DNA from: Antarcticimicrobium luteum
GTDB taxonomy: Bacteria > Pseudomonadota > Alphaproteobacteria > Rhodobacterales > Rhodobacteraceae
Assembly (NCBI RefSeq): GCF_004358185.1
Contig: NZ_SMUV01000073.1
Coordinates: 62,001 to 126,000 of the forward strand
Direction of reading: 5' to 3'
DNA: 64,000 nt
Below, piece by piece: positions 16,034 to 24,731 of the stretch (within the stretch, counting starts at the first letter, position 1; each line of letters starts with the position of its first letter). The notes under the pieces are model-generated. The model saw nothing but the letters and a program-made list of their open reading frames with translations. It made no database searches and had not been told where the DNA came from. A program made the position numbers and the translations under genes.

Positions 16034-16612
16034 ATGTCCTGGACAGACGAGCGCGTTGAACTGCTCAAGAAAATGTGGGGCGAGGGCCAGTCGGCCAGCC
16101 AGATCGCCAAGGAACTGGGCGGGGTGACGCGCAACGCGGTGATCGGCAAGGTGCACCGTCTGGGCCTGTCCAACCGCAGCACCGGCGCCGCGCCGGCCAA
16201 GGCCGAGGCAAAGGCGAAACCGGTCGAGGCGGCCAGGCCGCAACCCGCCGCCAAGCCCAAACCCGAACCCAAGCCGGAGCCGGCACCCGAGGCCAAGCCG
16301 GCCGCCGAGGCGCGCCCGTCCCTGCCCGCCCGCAAGCAGATCATCCCGGCCGGCCAGCCGCTGCCGCCGCAGCCCTCGGCCAACGAGATCAGCCCCGAGG
16401 CGCTGGCCAAGGTCAGCGAGATCGAGAAGAAGGCCAAGAAGCTGACGCTGATGGAACTGACCGAGCGCACCTGCAAATGGCCGGTGGGCGACCCGGCGAC
16501 CGAGGATTTCTGGTTCTGCGGCCTGCCGGTGCAGCCCGGGAAACCCTATTGCGAGGCGCATGTGGGCGTTGCGTTCCAGCCGATGAGCGCGCGGCGCGAC
16601 CGCCGCCGCTGA
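16034..16612 (+). CDS. gcrA: Cell cycle regulator GcrA
   Basis: 192 residues. The N-terminal HTH (1-50) starts with MSWTDERVELLKKMW and contains GQSASQIAKELGGVTRNAVI, the GcrA signature that reads methylated GANTC promoters and contacts sigma-70. A long Lys/Pro/Ala/Glu linker (about 55-125) leads to a conserved C-terminal module, MELTERTCKWPVGDP, FWFCGLP and KPYCEAHVGVAFQP, with three cysteines and a His that could hold a metal. The linker is long and repetitive (PKPEPKPEPAPEAKP). AAAGGCAG lies before the ATG. It is monocistronic. Confidence 0.96.
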   Translation: MSWTDERVELLKKMWGEGQSASQIAKELGGVTRNAVIGKVHRLGLSNRSTGAAPAKAEAKAKPVEAARPQPAAKPKPEPKPEPAPEAKPAAEARPSLPARKQIIPAGQPLPPQPSANEISPEALAKVSEIEKKAKKLTLMELTERTCKWPVGDPATEDFWFCGLPVQPGKPYCEAHVGVAFQPMSARRDRRR

Positions 16613-16759
16613 GGCCCGCTGGGGCCATTCCCGCGCCTGTGCGGACGGGCACAGCCCGGTCTGCGCTGGCGCGTCTTGGCATCCGGCGCGTGCGCGCGTA
16701 CCTCTTTGCGGTATCCCGTTTTGCGACGGCCAGAGACACCACAGCAAGGAACGCGCGCC

Positions 16760-17629
16760 ATGACCACCCCCTATACCCCGCCCGAGATCTGGACCTGGGA
16801 CAGCGAGAGCGGCGGCCGTTTCGCCAGCATCAACCGCCCGATCGCCGGCCTCACCCATGACAAGGAGTTGCCGGTCGGCAAGCATCCGTTCCAGCTGTAT
16901 TCGCTGGCCACGCCCAACGGCGTCAAGGTCACGGTGCTGTTCGAGGAGCTGCTGGCGGCGGGCCACGCGGACGCCGAATACGACGCCTGGCTGATCCATA
17001 TCGGCGACGGCGACCAGTTCGGCTCGGGGTTTGTCGAGGTCAACCCGAATTCCAAGATCCCGGCGCTGATGGACCGCAGCGGCGAGACGCCGGTTCGGGT
17101 CTTTGAATCCGGGGCGATCCTGCTGCATCTGGCGGAGAAGTTCGGCGCCTTTCTCGGCGCCCCCGGGGACCGGCCCGAGATGCTGTCCTGGCTGTTCTGG
17201 CAGATGGGCAGCGCCCCCTATCTGGGCGGCGGCTTTGGCCATTTCTACGCCTATGCGCCGGAAAAGTGGCAATACCCGATCGACCGTTTCGCTATGGAGA
17301 CCAAGCGCCAGCTTGACGTTCTGAACCGCAACCTGTCCGAACGGCAGTTCATGACCGGCGCGGATTACACCATCGCCGACATGGCGATCTGGGCCTGGTA
17401 CGGGCAGCTGGCGCTGGGGCGGCTCTATAGCGCGGGCACGTTCCTCGATGTGGACTCCTATGAGCACGTGCAGCGCTGGGCCAGGGAGATCGACGCGCGC
17501 CCGGCGGTGCAGCGTGGGCGGATGGTGAACCGCGCCTTTGGCGAGCCGGAGACGCAGTTGCACGAGCGTCACGACGCCGCCGACTTCGACACCAGGACAC
17601 AGGACAAGCTGGCGCCGGACGCCTCCTGA
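16760..17629 (+). CDS. yghU: YghU-type glutathione S-transferase (disulfide-bond oxidoreductase)
   Basis: 289 residues. The N-terminal extension WTWDSESGGRFASINRPIAG and PVGKHPFQLYSLATPNGVKV are typical of the Nu-class YghU/YfcG group, which binds two glutathiones and reduces disulfides instead of conjugating electrophiles. The thioredoxin-like domain is followed by the all-helical C-terminal domain with TGADYTIADMAIWAW. The active-site TPNGVK replaces the catalytic Tyr/Ser/Cys of other classes, as expected. AAGGA lies 9 nt before the ATG at 16760. It sits alone after gcrA. Confidence 0.92.
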   Translation: MTTPYTPPEIWTWDSESGGRFASINRPIAGLTHDKELPVGKHPFQLYSLATPNGVKVTVLFEELLAAGHADAEYDAWLIHIGDGDQFGSGFVEVNPNSKIPALMDRSGETPVRVFESGAILLHLAEKFGAFLGAPGDRPEMLSWLFWQMGSAPYLGGGFGHFYAYAPEKWQYPIDRFAMETKRQLDVLNRNLSERQFMTGADYTIADMAIWAWYGQLALGRLYSAGTFLDVDSYEHVQRWAREIDARPAVQRGRMVNRAFGEPETQLHERHDAADFDTRTQDKLAPDAS

Positions 17630-17664
17630 CCCTGGGCTGACCCCGGGCCGGGGCGCGGCGCGGC

Positions 17665-19173
17665 TCAGCCGCGGTGCACCGCGCCCCAATGCTCGATCAG
17701 CTTCTGTTGCAGTTGTTTGGCCTTGCGGTTCCACGGGCGCGCGCCCTGCGGCACCTCCTCCGGCGAGCGCTTGCTGCGCGCGCGGCTTGGCAGATCTGCG
17801 GCAAAGATCGCAAAGGCCAGCTCGGTTCCGTCCGGCGCGGTCAGAAAGCCGCCCAGACCCGAGACGAAATTCAGCGTGCCGGTCTTGGCGTCCACCCGGA
17901 TCGGGTGGTTCTTGATCGGCGTGCCGCGCGCATCGCGCATCGGAAACGGTTTCAGCAGCGGTTTCAGGACGCCCTGCCGCCGCACCTGCACCAGCGCCGT
18001 GACCAGATCCTGCGGCGTCATGCGCGAGGCATCGGACAGCCCCGAATGATCCTTCATTCGGGTCTCGGTCATGCCGAGGCTGCGGGCGGCCCAGCGGCTC
18101 ATCTCTCCGGCCGAGTCGCTGAGCGAGGCGGGCGGCGCCCCGCCGGCGGCGCTGGCGCCCATCCCGACCATCTCGGCGGTGAGGTTGTTGGAATATTTCA
18201 GCATCATGCGCAGAATCTCATGCAGCGGCGCGCTGGTCTGGCGGGCCAGCTCGGTGCCACCGGACAGCCGCTGCGTCACCTCCGGCTTGCGCAGGGTGAT
18301 GCCATGGGCGCCGGCCAGGGTGTGGAAAACATCGCCGGCATAAAGGCCCGGCTTGCGCACCGGCAGCCAGCGCGAGCCGCCCTTGCCCAGCGCCGTGCCG
18401 GCCACGGTCCAGTCGTCGATGCCGTTCTGATCGCGGTAGGTATAGACCGGCATCCGCCGGTCGGCGACGCGCATGCGGGCCATCGCCACCTCGGGCCGGA
18501 ACCGGTCGCTGCGCGCGTCCATCGCCACCGCATAGCCCTTGGCGCCCTGCGTCCACTGGAAATGCACCCGGTTGAAGTTCAGCGCGATCCCCGACACCGC
18601 CGGCGAATAGCCCAGATGCTCGGGCTGGCTCTCGTCGATGGAGTGCACATAGGGCAGCGCGCCGTCATAGACCAAAAAGCGCCCGCGCACCTCGCGCAGG
18701 CCGGCGCGTTTCATCCGCGCCGCCAGATCGGCGAGCGCATTGGTGTCGAGCGTCGGATCGCCGCCCCCGGCCAGCACCAGATCGCCCTGCAGCACGCCAT
18801 TCTGCACCGGGCCCGTGGCGATCACCCGGGTGATGAACCGGTGATTGGCCCCGAGCCGGTCGAGCGCATAGAGCGAGGTGACGATCTTGGCCACGCTGGC
18901 GGGGGGCAGGCCGCTGGCGCCCGCGACCGAATCGAGCCGCTCGCCGCTGGCCACATCGGCCACCGCGCAGGCCACCTGACCCGGCAGGCCGAACCGGGCG
19001 ATCACCGCCTCGGCGCCGCCGCGGGCGCGCGCGGCGAAATCGGCGCTGCGCATCCTCGGCCGCAGCGAGACCGCCGGCGACCCGGACAGCGCCGCGCCCG
19101 TGCCCAGCCCCGGAACCGCCGCCGCCGCGCCGAGACCCGCCAAAATCCAACGTCGTGAAACCCTGATGCTCAT
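17665..19173 (-). CDS. dacB: D-alanyl-D-alanine carboxypeptidase/endopeptidase (PBP4, DacB)
   Basis: 502 residues of peptidase family S13. A twin-Arg-like N-terminus (SRRWILAGLGAAAAV) suggests export. Penicillin-binding motifs are the SxxK in PPASVAK (Ser93, Lys96), the SxN in KYSNNLTAEM and KTG in DAKTGTLNFVSG. The large insertion between the first two motifs is the S13 hallmark. It trims or cleaves peptidoglycan cross-links in the periplasm. It follows nadD by 54 bp and both appear co-transcribed. No clear Shine-Dalgarno sequence precedes the ATG. Confidence 0.95.
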   Translation of the reverse strand: MSIRVSRRWILAGLGAAAAVPGLGTGAALSGSPAVSLRPRMRSADFAARARGGAEAVIARFGLPGQVACAVADVASGERLDSVAGASGLPPASVAKIVTSLYALDRLGANHRFITRVIATGPVQNGVLQGDLVLAGGGDPTLDTNALADLAARMKRAGLREVRGRFLVYDGALPYVHSIDESQPEHLGYSPAVSGIALNFNRVHFQWTQGAKGYAVAMDARSDRFRPEVAMARMRVADRRMPVYTYRDQNGIDDWTVAGTALGKGGSRWLPVRKPGLYAGDVFHTLAGAHGITLRKPEVTQRLSGGTELARQTSAPLHEILRMMLKYSNNLTAEMVGMGASAAGGAPPASLSDSAGEMSRWAARSLGMTETRMKDHSGLSDASRMTPQDLVTALVQVRRQGVLKPLLKPFPMRDARGTPIKNHPIRVDAKTGTLNFVSGLGGFLTAPDGTELAFAIFAADLPSRARSKRSPEEVPQGARPWNRKAKQLQQKLIEHWGAVHRG

Positions 19174-19227
19174 GGCAGCATAAGATCCCAGGTCAATCCG
19201 GCAGACAAGCGGGGGAATTCGGGAAAT

Positions 19228-19872
19228 TCAGCGACCATACGGCGCGGCAACGCCACAATTCGCGCTCACGCCCCCCCGCCAGCCGCCGCTGGCGCGGATC
19301 GCGGTGGAGCTGACGTCCACCATCGGCACGTTGACGAAACACCAGGCCGGCGCCTCGGCGCGGGCCAGCAGGTGGCTGGCCTGCGCCGGCAGCCGGGCGT
19401 GGCGATAGATCCGCGCCGCCGGCGACATCCGCGCCGAGATCCGCTCGCCCGGCCGCGCCAGCACGCCCAGCGGCACCGTCTCCATGATCGACCGCCAGTT
19501 CTGCCAGCGGTGGAACTGGGCCAGATTGTCGGCGCCCATCAGCCAGACAAAGCGGACGCCGGGATAGGCGGCGCGCAGGGCGGACAGCGTGTCGGCCGTG
19601 GCCCGCGTGCCCAGCCGCGCCTCGATATCCGTGACCGTCACCCTGGGGTGGCGCATGATCGCCTGCGCCCGCGCCATCCGTTCCGCCAGCGGCGCCGGGC
19701 CGCGATCCTTCAGCGGATTGCCGGGGGTGACCAGCCACCACAGCCAGTCGAGCCCGAACCGCCGCAGCGCCTCGTGGGTGATATGCACATGGCCCGAATG
19801 GGCCGGATCGAACGACCCGCCCAGAAGCCCCACAGACTGGCCCGCGCGCACATATGGCATCCCGAATTTCAT
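19228..19872 (-). CDS. nadD: Nicotinate-nucleotide adenylyltransferase
   Basis: 214 residues from the ATG at 19872; a second Met four codons on (19860) is an alternative. The nucleotidyltransferase motif [17 protein letters not shown] and the C-terminal [11 protein letters not shown] (ISSTxIR motif) identify NadD, with [10 protein letters not shown] and [11 protein letters not shown] in between. It adenylates nicotinate mononucleotide in NAD synthesis; nadE is at 36962-38620. A ribosomal silencing factor gene often follows nadD in this group, but here dacB follows. Confidence 0.95.
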   Translation of the reverse strand: MKFGMPYVRAGQSVGLLGGSFDPAHSGHVHITHEALRRFGLDWLWWLVTPGNPLKDRGPAPLAERMARAQAIMRHPRVTVTDIEARLGTRATADTLSALRAAYPGVRFVWLMGADNLAQFHRWQNWRSIMETVPLGVLARPGERISARMSPAARIYRHARLPAQASHLLARAEAPAWCFVNVPMVDVSSTAIRASGGWRGGVSANCGVAAPYGR

Positions 19873-19956
19873 CGCGCATATCTCACGTCCGGAGACGCGA
19901 CTGTCAACGCATCCGCTGACCACCCGGGTCCGATTGCGCCACGGCGGACCGGTTGA

Positions 19957-20577
19957 TCAGTCGTCCCGCTCAACCGGTGGTAGATTGTGCGCAATGCCCT
20001 TGTGGCAATCGATACAGGTCTTGCCCTGGGAGAAATCGGTCCCCAGCGCCACCGGCTCCATTTTCTCGCGGGCTCGGCGCGCCTGATGTTCGAACGCCAT
20101 CGCCTCGAAACTGTGGCAATTGCGGCATTCACGGGAATCGTTGGCCTGCATCGTTTCCCAAACATGGGTCGCCAATTCCAACCGCTTGGCCTTGAACTTT
20201 TCGGGCGTGTCGACCGTTCCCATCACCTTATGCCACAACTCGTTGGAGGCCTGGATCTTGCGCAGCATCTTGGGCCCCCAATCATGCGGCACATGACAAT
20301 CCGAACAGATCGCGCGAACGCCGGACGCGTTTTTGTAGTGAACCGAAGTCTTGTATTCCTCATAAACCGTATCGCGCATCTCGTGGCACGAAATGCAGAA
20401 TTCCATCGTGTTCGTCGCTTCCATCGCGGTATTGAAACCGCCCCAGAAAACAATCCCGCCCACCGTTCCGATAACGAGCAGAACCCCCTGCCCGACCATG
20501 ACGCTTGGCCTGAGGAACCAGCCCCAAACCCCTTTGACCCACCGAAGCATCGGCCCGCTTTCCTTTTCATAAGACAT
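19957..20577 (-). CDS. NapC/NirT-type tetraheme membrane cytochrome c
   Basis: 206 residues with one N-terminal membrane anchor (about 26-48) and four CxxCH heme sites at 61-65, 91-95, 151-155 and 188-192. This is the NapC/NirT/TorC architecture, which takes electrons from membrane quinol and passes them to a periplasmic cytochrome or reductase. The ATG at 20577 lacks a good ribosome site; Met10 (20550) has AAGGAAAG 8 nt upstream and may be the true start. It follows the diheme cytochrome gene by 60 bp, behind an FNR box. No nitrate, nitrite, TMAO or other terminal reductase lies nearby, so the acceptor is unknown. Confidence 0.92.
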   Translation of the reverse strand: MSYEKESGPMLRWVKGVWGWFLRPSVMVGQGVLLVIGTVGGIVFWGGFNTAMEATNTMEFCISCHEMRDTVYEEYKTSVHYKNASGVRAICSDCHVPHDWGPKMLRKIQASNELWHKVMGTVDTPEKFKAKRLELATHVWETMQANDSRECRNCHSFEAMAFEHQARRAREKMEPVALGTDFSQGKTCIDCHKGIAHNLPPVERDD

Positions 20578-20637
20578 AACGATCCCGGGGCCCGAATGGG
20601 CCCCGCGACATTTCTTTCCCGGTCTTCGCTCGGGGTC

Positions 20638-21357
20638 TTATTCCTTGGGCAGGGTCACCAGATAGGCCAGCACGTCGGCCGAGACCTGATGGTCAATGGC
20701 CCGAAGCGCAGGCATCGCCTCTTTCGGCTGACCATTGAGGACCTTATGCATCACCTCCCACGGGTTGCCCATCAGCGATCCCAGCGGCGGCATTTCCTTC
20801 GGCAGTTTTCCGTCAGCCCCGTGGCAATTGGCGCAAATCGTATTGTAGACCTGCGCGCCCCGCGCGGCATCGCCCTTGGACATCTTGGTGCCCGCATCCA
20901 CATAAGCGGCCCAGTCGATCTGCCCGTAGACGACGAAATTCGCCAGGTCCGTCAGATCATCTCCCGACATCTTGTCGCCATAGCCATGCGCGTCACCGCT
21001 CAGGATCGCCACGACGGCGGCGGGATCACCCCCGGCATAGCCATCGATCCCTTTAATGCCGGTGGCGTGCTTGCCACTGGAATAGGCCCCCGCGGCACCG
21101 CGGCCGTCCCATCCATGGCATTCCTTGCACCGCCAGTTATTCTTGGGATCGTCGGCGTATTTCTCGTTGCTCGCCGGATACAAAGGGTGCGATGCCTTGG
21201 GCACCTCGGCATTAATCACCTTGTACCATTTGTCATAAAGCTTGCCGCCCCGCGCGACCGATCCCTGATCGACCTCCTGCGCGAAAGCGCCGCTGGACAG
21301 CCCCCCTCCAACAGCCACTGCAATGGCCAATCCGGCCATTCTCTTGAACCTGCGCAT
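20638..21357 (-). CDS. Periplasmic diheme cytochrome c
   Basis: 239 residues: a Sec signal (cleavage near AFA-QEV, residue 27) then two class I-like heme domains with CKECH (77-81) and CANCH (175-179). The stretch GGKLYDKWYKV to THPLYP-like SHPLYPASN before the first heme, then WRCKECHGWDGRG, marks a family of unassigned diheme cytochromes; Met ligands are plausible at KMSG and EMPPLG or AMPAL. GGGGAGGAG lies before the ATG. It is the first gene of a two-gene operon with a NapC/NirT cytochrome and likely receives electrons from it in the periplasm. The perfect FNR box upstream implies expression at low oxygen. Confidence 0.9.
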   Translation of the reverse strand: MRRFKRMAGLAIAVAVGGGLSSGAFAQEVDQGSVARGGKLYDKWYKVINAEVPKASHPLYPASNEKYADDPKNNWRCKECHGWDGRGAAGAYSSGKHATGIKGIDGYAGGDPAAVVAILSGDAHGYGDKMSGDDLTDLANFVVYGQIDWAAYVDAGTKMSKGDAARGAQVYNTICANCHGADGKLPKEMPPLGSLMGNPWEVMHKVLNGQPKEAMPALRAIDHQVSADVLAYLVTLPKE

Positions 21358-21395
21358 AACATCTCCTCCCCGTTCCTAAAATTTGCCGATGGCAT

Positions 21396-21437
21396 ATTTT
21401 ACAGAGTTCACAATATCCGCACTTTGATCCGGATCAA
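21396..21437 (-). promoter_or_regulatory. Class II FNR-dependent promoter of the cytochrome operon
   Basis: TTGATCCGGATCAA (21424-21437) is an exact FNR/FnrL consensus palindrome (TTGAT-N4-ATCAA). On the minus strand TAAAAT (21401 to 21396) lies where a -10 hexamer should be when the box is centred at -41.5, the standard class II position; the start point would be about 21389, 32 nt before the ATG. Conserved spacing makes chance unlikely. Confidence 0.82.
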
Positions 21438-21455
21438 TTGTAAATTATTTTACAA
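21438..21455. promoter_or_regulatory. 18-bp palindrome abutting the FNR box
   Basis: TTGTAAA (21438-21444) and TTTACAA (21449-21455) are perfect inverted arms separated by 4 nt. It directly abuts the FNR box and lies between the cytochrome operon and ettA. Its size does not fit FNR (14 bp) or PpsR (TGT-N12-ACA); the binding factor is unknown. Confidence 0.5.
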
Positions 21456-21555
21456 CCAAAGAGATAGATCCGCGTCCGGGGCGGATTCCGACACGTTGCG
21501 CTCGGCCGAATGCGCAGCTAGATGGAGGCAACAGCGGAACGCAGAGGGCTTCACA

Positions 21556-23211
21556 ATGGCTTCCTATCAATACGTCTATCACATGAGCGGAGTGTCCAAG
21601 ACCTACCCCGGGGGCAAGAAGTGTTTCGAGAACATCCATCTCAACTTCCTGCCAGGGGTGAAGATCGGCGTGGTCGGCGTCAACGGCTCGGGCAAATCCA
21701 CCCTGATGCGCATCATGGCCGGGATCGACACCGATTTCTCGGGCGAGGCCTGGGCCGCCGAGGGCGCCAAGGTCGGCTATCTGCCGCAGGAGCCGCAGCT
21801 CGACGAAACCCTGACGGTGCGCGAGAACGTGATGCTGGGCGTGGCCGAAAAAAAGGCCATCCTCGACCGCTACAATGAACTGGCGATGAACTACTCGGAC
21901 GAGACGGCCGATGAAATGGCCCAGCTTCAGGACGAGATCGACAGCCAGAACCTGTGGGATCTCGACAGCCAGATCGACGTTTCGATGGAGGCGCTGCGCT
22001 GCCCGCCGGACGACGCCGATGTCACCACCCTGTCAGGCGGCGAGAAACGCCGCGTCGCGCTGTGCAAGCTGCTGCTGGAAGCGCCCGACATGCTGCTGCT
22101 GGACGAACCGACCAACCACCTGGACGCCGAGACCATCGCCTGGCTGCAACAGCACCTGATGGAGTACAAGGGCACCATCCTGATCGTTACCCACGACCGC
22201 TATTTCCTCGACGACATCACCTCATGGATCCTTGAGCTCGACCGTGGTCGCGGCATCCCCTACGAGGGCAACTATTCCGCCTGGCTGGAGCAGAAGACCA
22301 AGCGGCTGGCGCATGAGGCGCGCGAGGACAAGGCGCGGCAGAAGACGCTGGAGCGCGAGCTGGACTGGATGCGCCAGGGCGCCAAGGCGCGGCAGGCCAA
22401 ATCCAAGGCCCGGATTCAGGCCTATAACGAGATGGCCGGCCAGTCGGAGCGGGAAAAGATCGCCCGCGCCCAGATCGTCATCCCCAACGGCCCGCGCCTG
22501 GGCAGCAAGGTGATCGAGGTCGATCATCTGTCGAAGCACCTGGGCGACAAGCAGCTGATCGAGGATCTGTCGTTCAGCCTGCCGCCGGGCGGCATCGTCG
22601 GCGTGATCGGCCCCAACGGCGCCGGCAAATCGACGCTGTTCAGGATGCTGACAGGCCAGTTGGCGCCCGACACGGGCACGGTGGAATACGGCGACACGGT
22701 CAAGCTGTCCTATGTCGACCAGTCGCGCGACGATCTGAACGCCGATGACAATGTGTGGGAGGCGATCACCGGCGGTGCCGAGGTGATCGAACTGGGCGAT
22801 GCGCAGATGAATTCCCGCGCCTATTGCTCGGCCTTCAACTTCAAGGGCGGCGATCAGCAGAAGAAGGTCGGCCTGCTGTCAGGCGGCGAGCGCAACCGTG
22901 TGCATATGGCGCGGCTGCTGAAAGAGGGCGGCAACGTCATCCTGCTGGACGAACCGACCAACGATCTTGACGTCGAAACCCTGCGGGCGCTGGAGGATGC
23001 GCTGGTCGATTTCGCCGGCTGCGCGGTGGTGATCAGCCACGACCGTTTCTTCCTCGACCGGATCTGCACCCATATCCTCGCCTTCGAGGGCGAGGCCCAT
23101 GTGGAATGGTTCGAGGGCGATTTCACCTCTTACGAAGAGGATAAGAAACGCCGCCTGGGACCGGACGCGCTGGAACCGAAGCGGTTGAAGTACAAAAAGT
23201 TTTCGCGGTAG
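21556..23211 (+). CDS. ettA: Energy-dependent translational throttle protein EttA (ABC-F)
   Basis: 551 residues from the ATG at 21556 (MASYQYVYHMSGVSKTYPGG). Two ABC domains without membrane segments: Walker A GVNGSGKST and GPNGAGKST, signatures LSGGEKRR and LSGGERNR, Walker B LLLDEPTNHLD and ILLDEPTNDLD. The interdomain linker with charged helices (about 235-305, KTKRLAHEAREDKARQKTL) and an arm in domain 1 match EttA, which senses the ATP/ADP ratio at the ribosomal E site. The ribosome site is weak (AGAGGG). It is divergent from the cytochrome operon and followed by an 11-bp hairpin. Confidence 0.96.
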   Translation: MASYQYVYHMSGVSKTYPGGKKCFENIHLNFLPGVKIGVVGVNGSGKSTLMRIMAGIDTDFSGEAWAAEGAKVGYLPQEPQLDETLTVRENVMLGVAEKKAILDRYNELAMNYSDETADEMAQLQDEIDSQNLWDLDSQIDVSMEALRCPPDDADVTTLSGGEKRRVALCKLLLEAPDMLLLDEPTNHLDAETIAWLQQHLMEYKGTILIVTHDRYFLDDITSWILELDRGRGIPYEGNYSAWLEQKTKRLAHEAREDKARQKTLERELDWMRQGAKARQAKSKARIQAYNEMAGQSEREKIARAQIVIPNGPRLGSKVIEVDHLSKHLGDKQLIEDLSFSLPPGGIVGVIGPNGAGKSTLFRMLTGQLAPDTGTVEYGDTVKLSYVDQSRDDLNADDNVWEAITGGAEVIELGDAQMNSRAYCSAFNFKGGDQQKKVGLLSGGERNRVHMARLLKEGGNVILLDEPTNDLDVETLRALEDALVDFAGCAVVISHDRFFLDRICTHILAFEGEAHVEWFEGDFTSYEEDKKRRLGPDALEPKRLKYKKFSR

Positions 23212-23233
23212 GCTGCGGAGACGCTGCAAAGAA

Positions 23234-23267
23234 ATCGCCGCCGTTTGGATCGGCACACGGCGGCGAT
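23234..23267. repeat. 11-bp perfect hairpin after ettA
   Basis: ATCGCCGCCGT (23234-23244) pairs with ACGGCGGCGAT (23257-23267), loop 12 nt. It lies 22 bp after the ettA stop. No T-run follows on the plus strand, so it may protect mRNA ends rather than terminate by itself. Confidence 0.6.
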
Positions 23268-23363
23268 ACGATACCCGGGGCGCCTGGTCCGGCAGAGAAT
23301 TGATCCGGGGGAATGTCTCTTCGCGGCAAACACATTGCGACACATCCGATTTGGGAAGAAAAG

Positions 23364-24128
23364 ATGTCTACAGCTGACCTGCCGGAAATGGACAAAGACG
23401 CGTGGAAAGACCGCGCAAAGAACGAAGCGCAGTTCTGGCGCCACTGGGTTCGATCCTCCGGAGGAAAATGGCCCGAGGATTTCGAGAACCGGACCAATCC
23501 GAATGCGCCGCTGATCAACGAGATAACGACCTTTCTCGACGATCTGGGCACCGACCGGAACGCGCCGGTCGAAATCCTGGACATCGGATCGGGACCGTTG
23601 AGCATTCTGGGCTACGTCAGCCCCGAGCGTGAAGCCCGCCTGACCCTCATCGACCCGTTGGCAGACGTCTATAACCAAATTCTGGACAACGCCGGTGTCG
23701 AAGGTGTCCCGCGACCGCGTACCGGCTTTTTTGAGACCGCGCCCGGCGCGTTGGGTGAGAACAAATTCGATATCGTCTGGTGTCGGAATTCACTGGACCA
23801 TTCGATTGATCCGTTGCTTGGCCTGCACAACCTGATTGCGATGTGCAAGGTTGGTGGGGGCATCATCCTGCGGTTTCACCCGAACGAGGCAGAGGGCGGC
23901 GGCTACGAAGGTCTGCACCAGTGGAATCTGGACAAGCGGGACGACAGGATGGTCCTGTCGCAGAAGGGCCTCATGCTTGACCTGACCCCGCTGATCGAGG
24001 CGCAAAAGATTCTGTCGTTCACCCAGATCATTGGCGCGGACGGGCAAAAGGGAATGGTTACGGTCAAGCTGCAGAAGCTCCGCGATCCCAACCTTTCACA
24101 GGCCGTCATGCGCGCGCGCGCATTGTAG
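23364..24128 (+). CDS. Class I SAM-dependent methyltransferase, substrate unknown
   Basis: 254 residues from the ATG at 23364 (GGGAAGAA upstream). The nucleotide-binding motif I is EILDIGSGPLSILGY (about 73-87), with the acidic loop LTLIDPLAD and motif IV-like FDIVWCRNSLDHSIDP. The WCRNSLDH motif and GGGIILRFHPNEAEGGGYEGLH suggest a methyltransferase acting on a small molecule or cell-surface sugar. Codon use is less GC-rich than in ettA or trxC, and it stands alone, so horizontal acquisition is possible. No partner genes hint at the substrate. The stop region carries the direct repeat CATTGTAGC twice. Confidence 0.8.
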   Translation: MSTADLPEMDKDAWKDRAKNEAQFWRHWVRSSGGKWPEDFENRTNPNAPLINEITTFLDDLGTDRNAPVEILDIGSGPLSILGYVSPEREARLTLIDPLADVYNQILDNAGVEGVPRPRTGFFETAPGALGENKFDIVWCRNSLDHSIDPLLGLHNLIAMCKVGGGIILRFHPNEAEGGGYEGLHQWNLDKRDDRMVLSQKGLMLDLTPLIEAQKILSFTQIIGADGQKGMVTVKLQKLRDPNLSQAVMRARAL

Positions 24129-24185
24129 CCATTGTAGCACCGCCGCCGCGCCATCGGCATAAGGCGGCGGCCTACAGTGTCCGGC

Positions 24186-24611
24186 TCAGACGCCGATCCA
24201 GCTGACGATCTGCGGCTCTCGCATCGCGCCCGACTGCCGCTTGACCTCGCGCCCGCCGGCGAATTCCACCATCGTGGGAATGCCGCGGATGCCGTATTTC
24301 ATGCCGGCCGCCTGATGCTCTTCGGTATTGAGCTTGACCAGCCGGGCGCGGCCCTGAAGCGTCTGCGCCGCGCGGGAGAACTCGGGCGCCATCATCCGGC
24401 AGGGGCCGCACCAGGGGGCCCAGAAATCGGCCACCAGCGGCACATCGTCGTTCTGCGCCGCCTTGGCCAGCGTCGCGGCATCGACCTCGACCGCCTTGCC
24501 CGACATCAGCGGCGCGCCGCAGGTGCCGCATTTCGGCCCTGCCGCCAGCTTTTCCTCCGGCACCCGGTTCAGTTGCCCGCAGTCCAAACAGGTCAGTTTC
24601 TTGCCCGCCAT
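24186..24611 (-). CDS. trxC: Thioredoxin 2 (zinc-ribbon thioredoxin)
   Basis: 141 residues from the ATG at 24611. An N-terminal zinc ribbon uses Cys8/Cys11 and Cys28/Cys31, followed by a thioredoxin domain with the active site WCGPC (Cys68, Cys71), the cis-Pro loop GIRGIPTMVEF and the usual length for TrxC. It is a cytosolic disulfide reductase; in many bacteria TrxC is induced by oxidative stress, and the zinc ribbon tunes redox behaviour. Monocistronic and convergent with the methyltransferase gene. Confidence 0.95.
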   Translation of the reverse strand: MAGKKLTCLDCGQLNRVPEEKLAAGPKCGTCGAPLMSGKAVEVDAATLAKAAQNDDVPLVADFWAPWCGPCRMMAPEFSRAAQTLQGRARLVKLNTEEHQAAGMKYGIRGIPTMVEFAGGREVKRQSGAMREPQIVSWIGV

Positions 24612-24731
24612 CTGAGCGTCCTTTCGAAAAAACACATTCGGTAAATCATATGGGAAAACCCGCCCCCGGCCGCAAGGGTGCGCGTCGTTCGGCGCTTGCC
24701 CAGACGGCCGGTCCTGCGGCAGGATGACGGC

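Noticed and set aside
15746-17734. 662-codon minus-strand frame across gcrA and the GST gene
   Set aside because: Low-complexity translation rich in Arg, Gly and Gln spanning two well-supported plus-strand genes and their spacer; a composition artefact.
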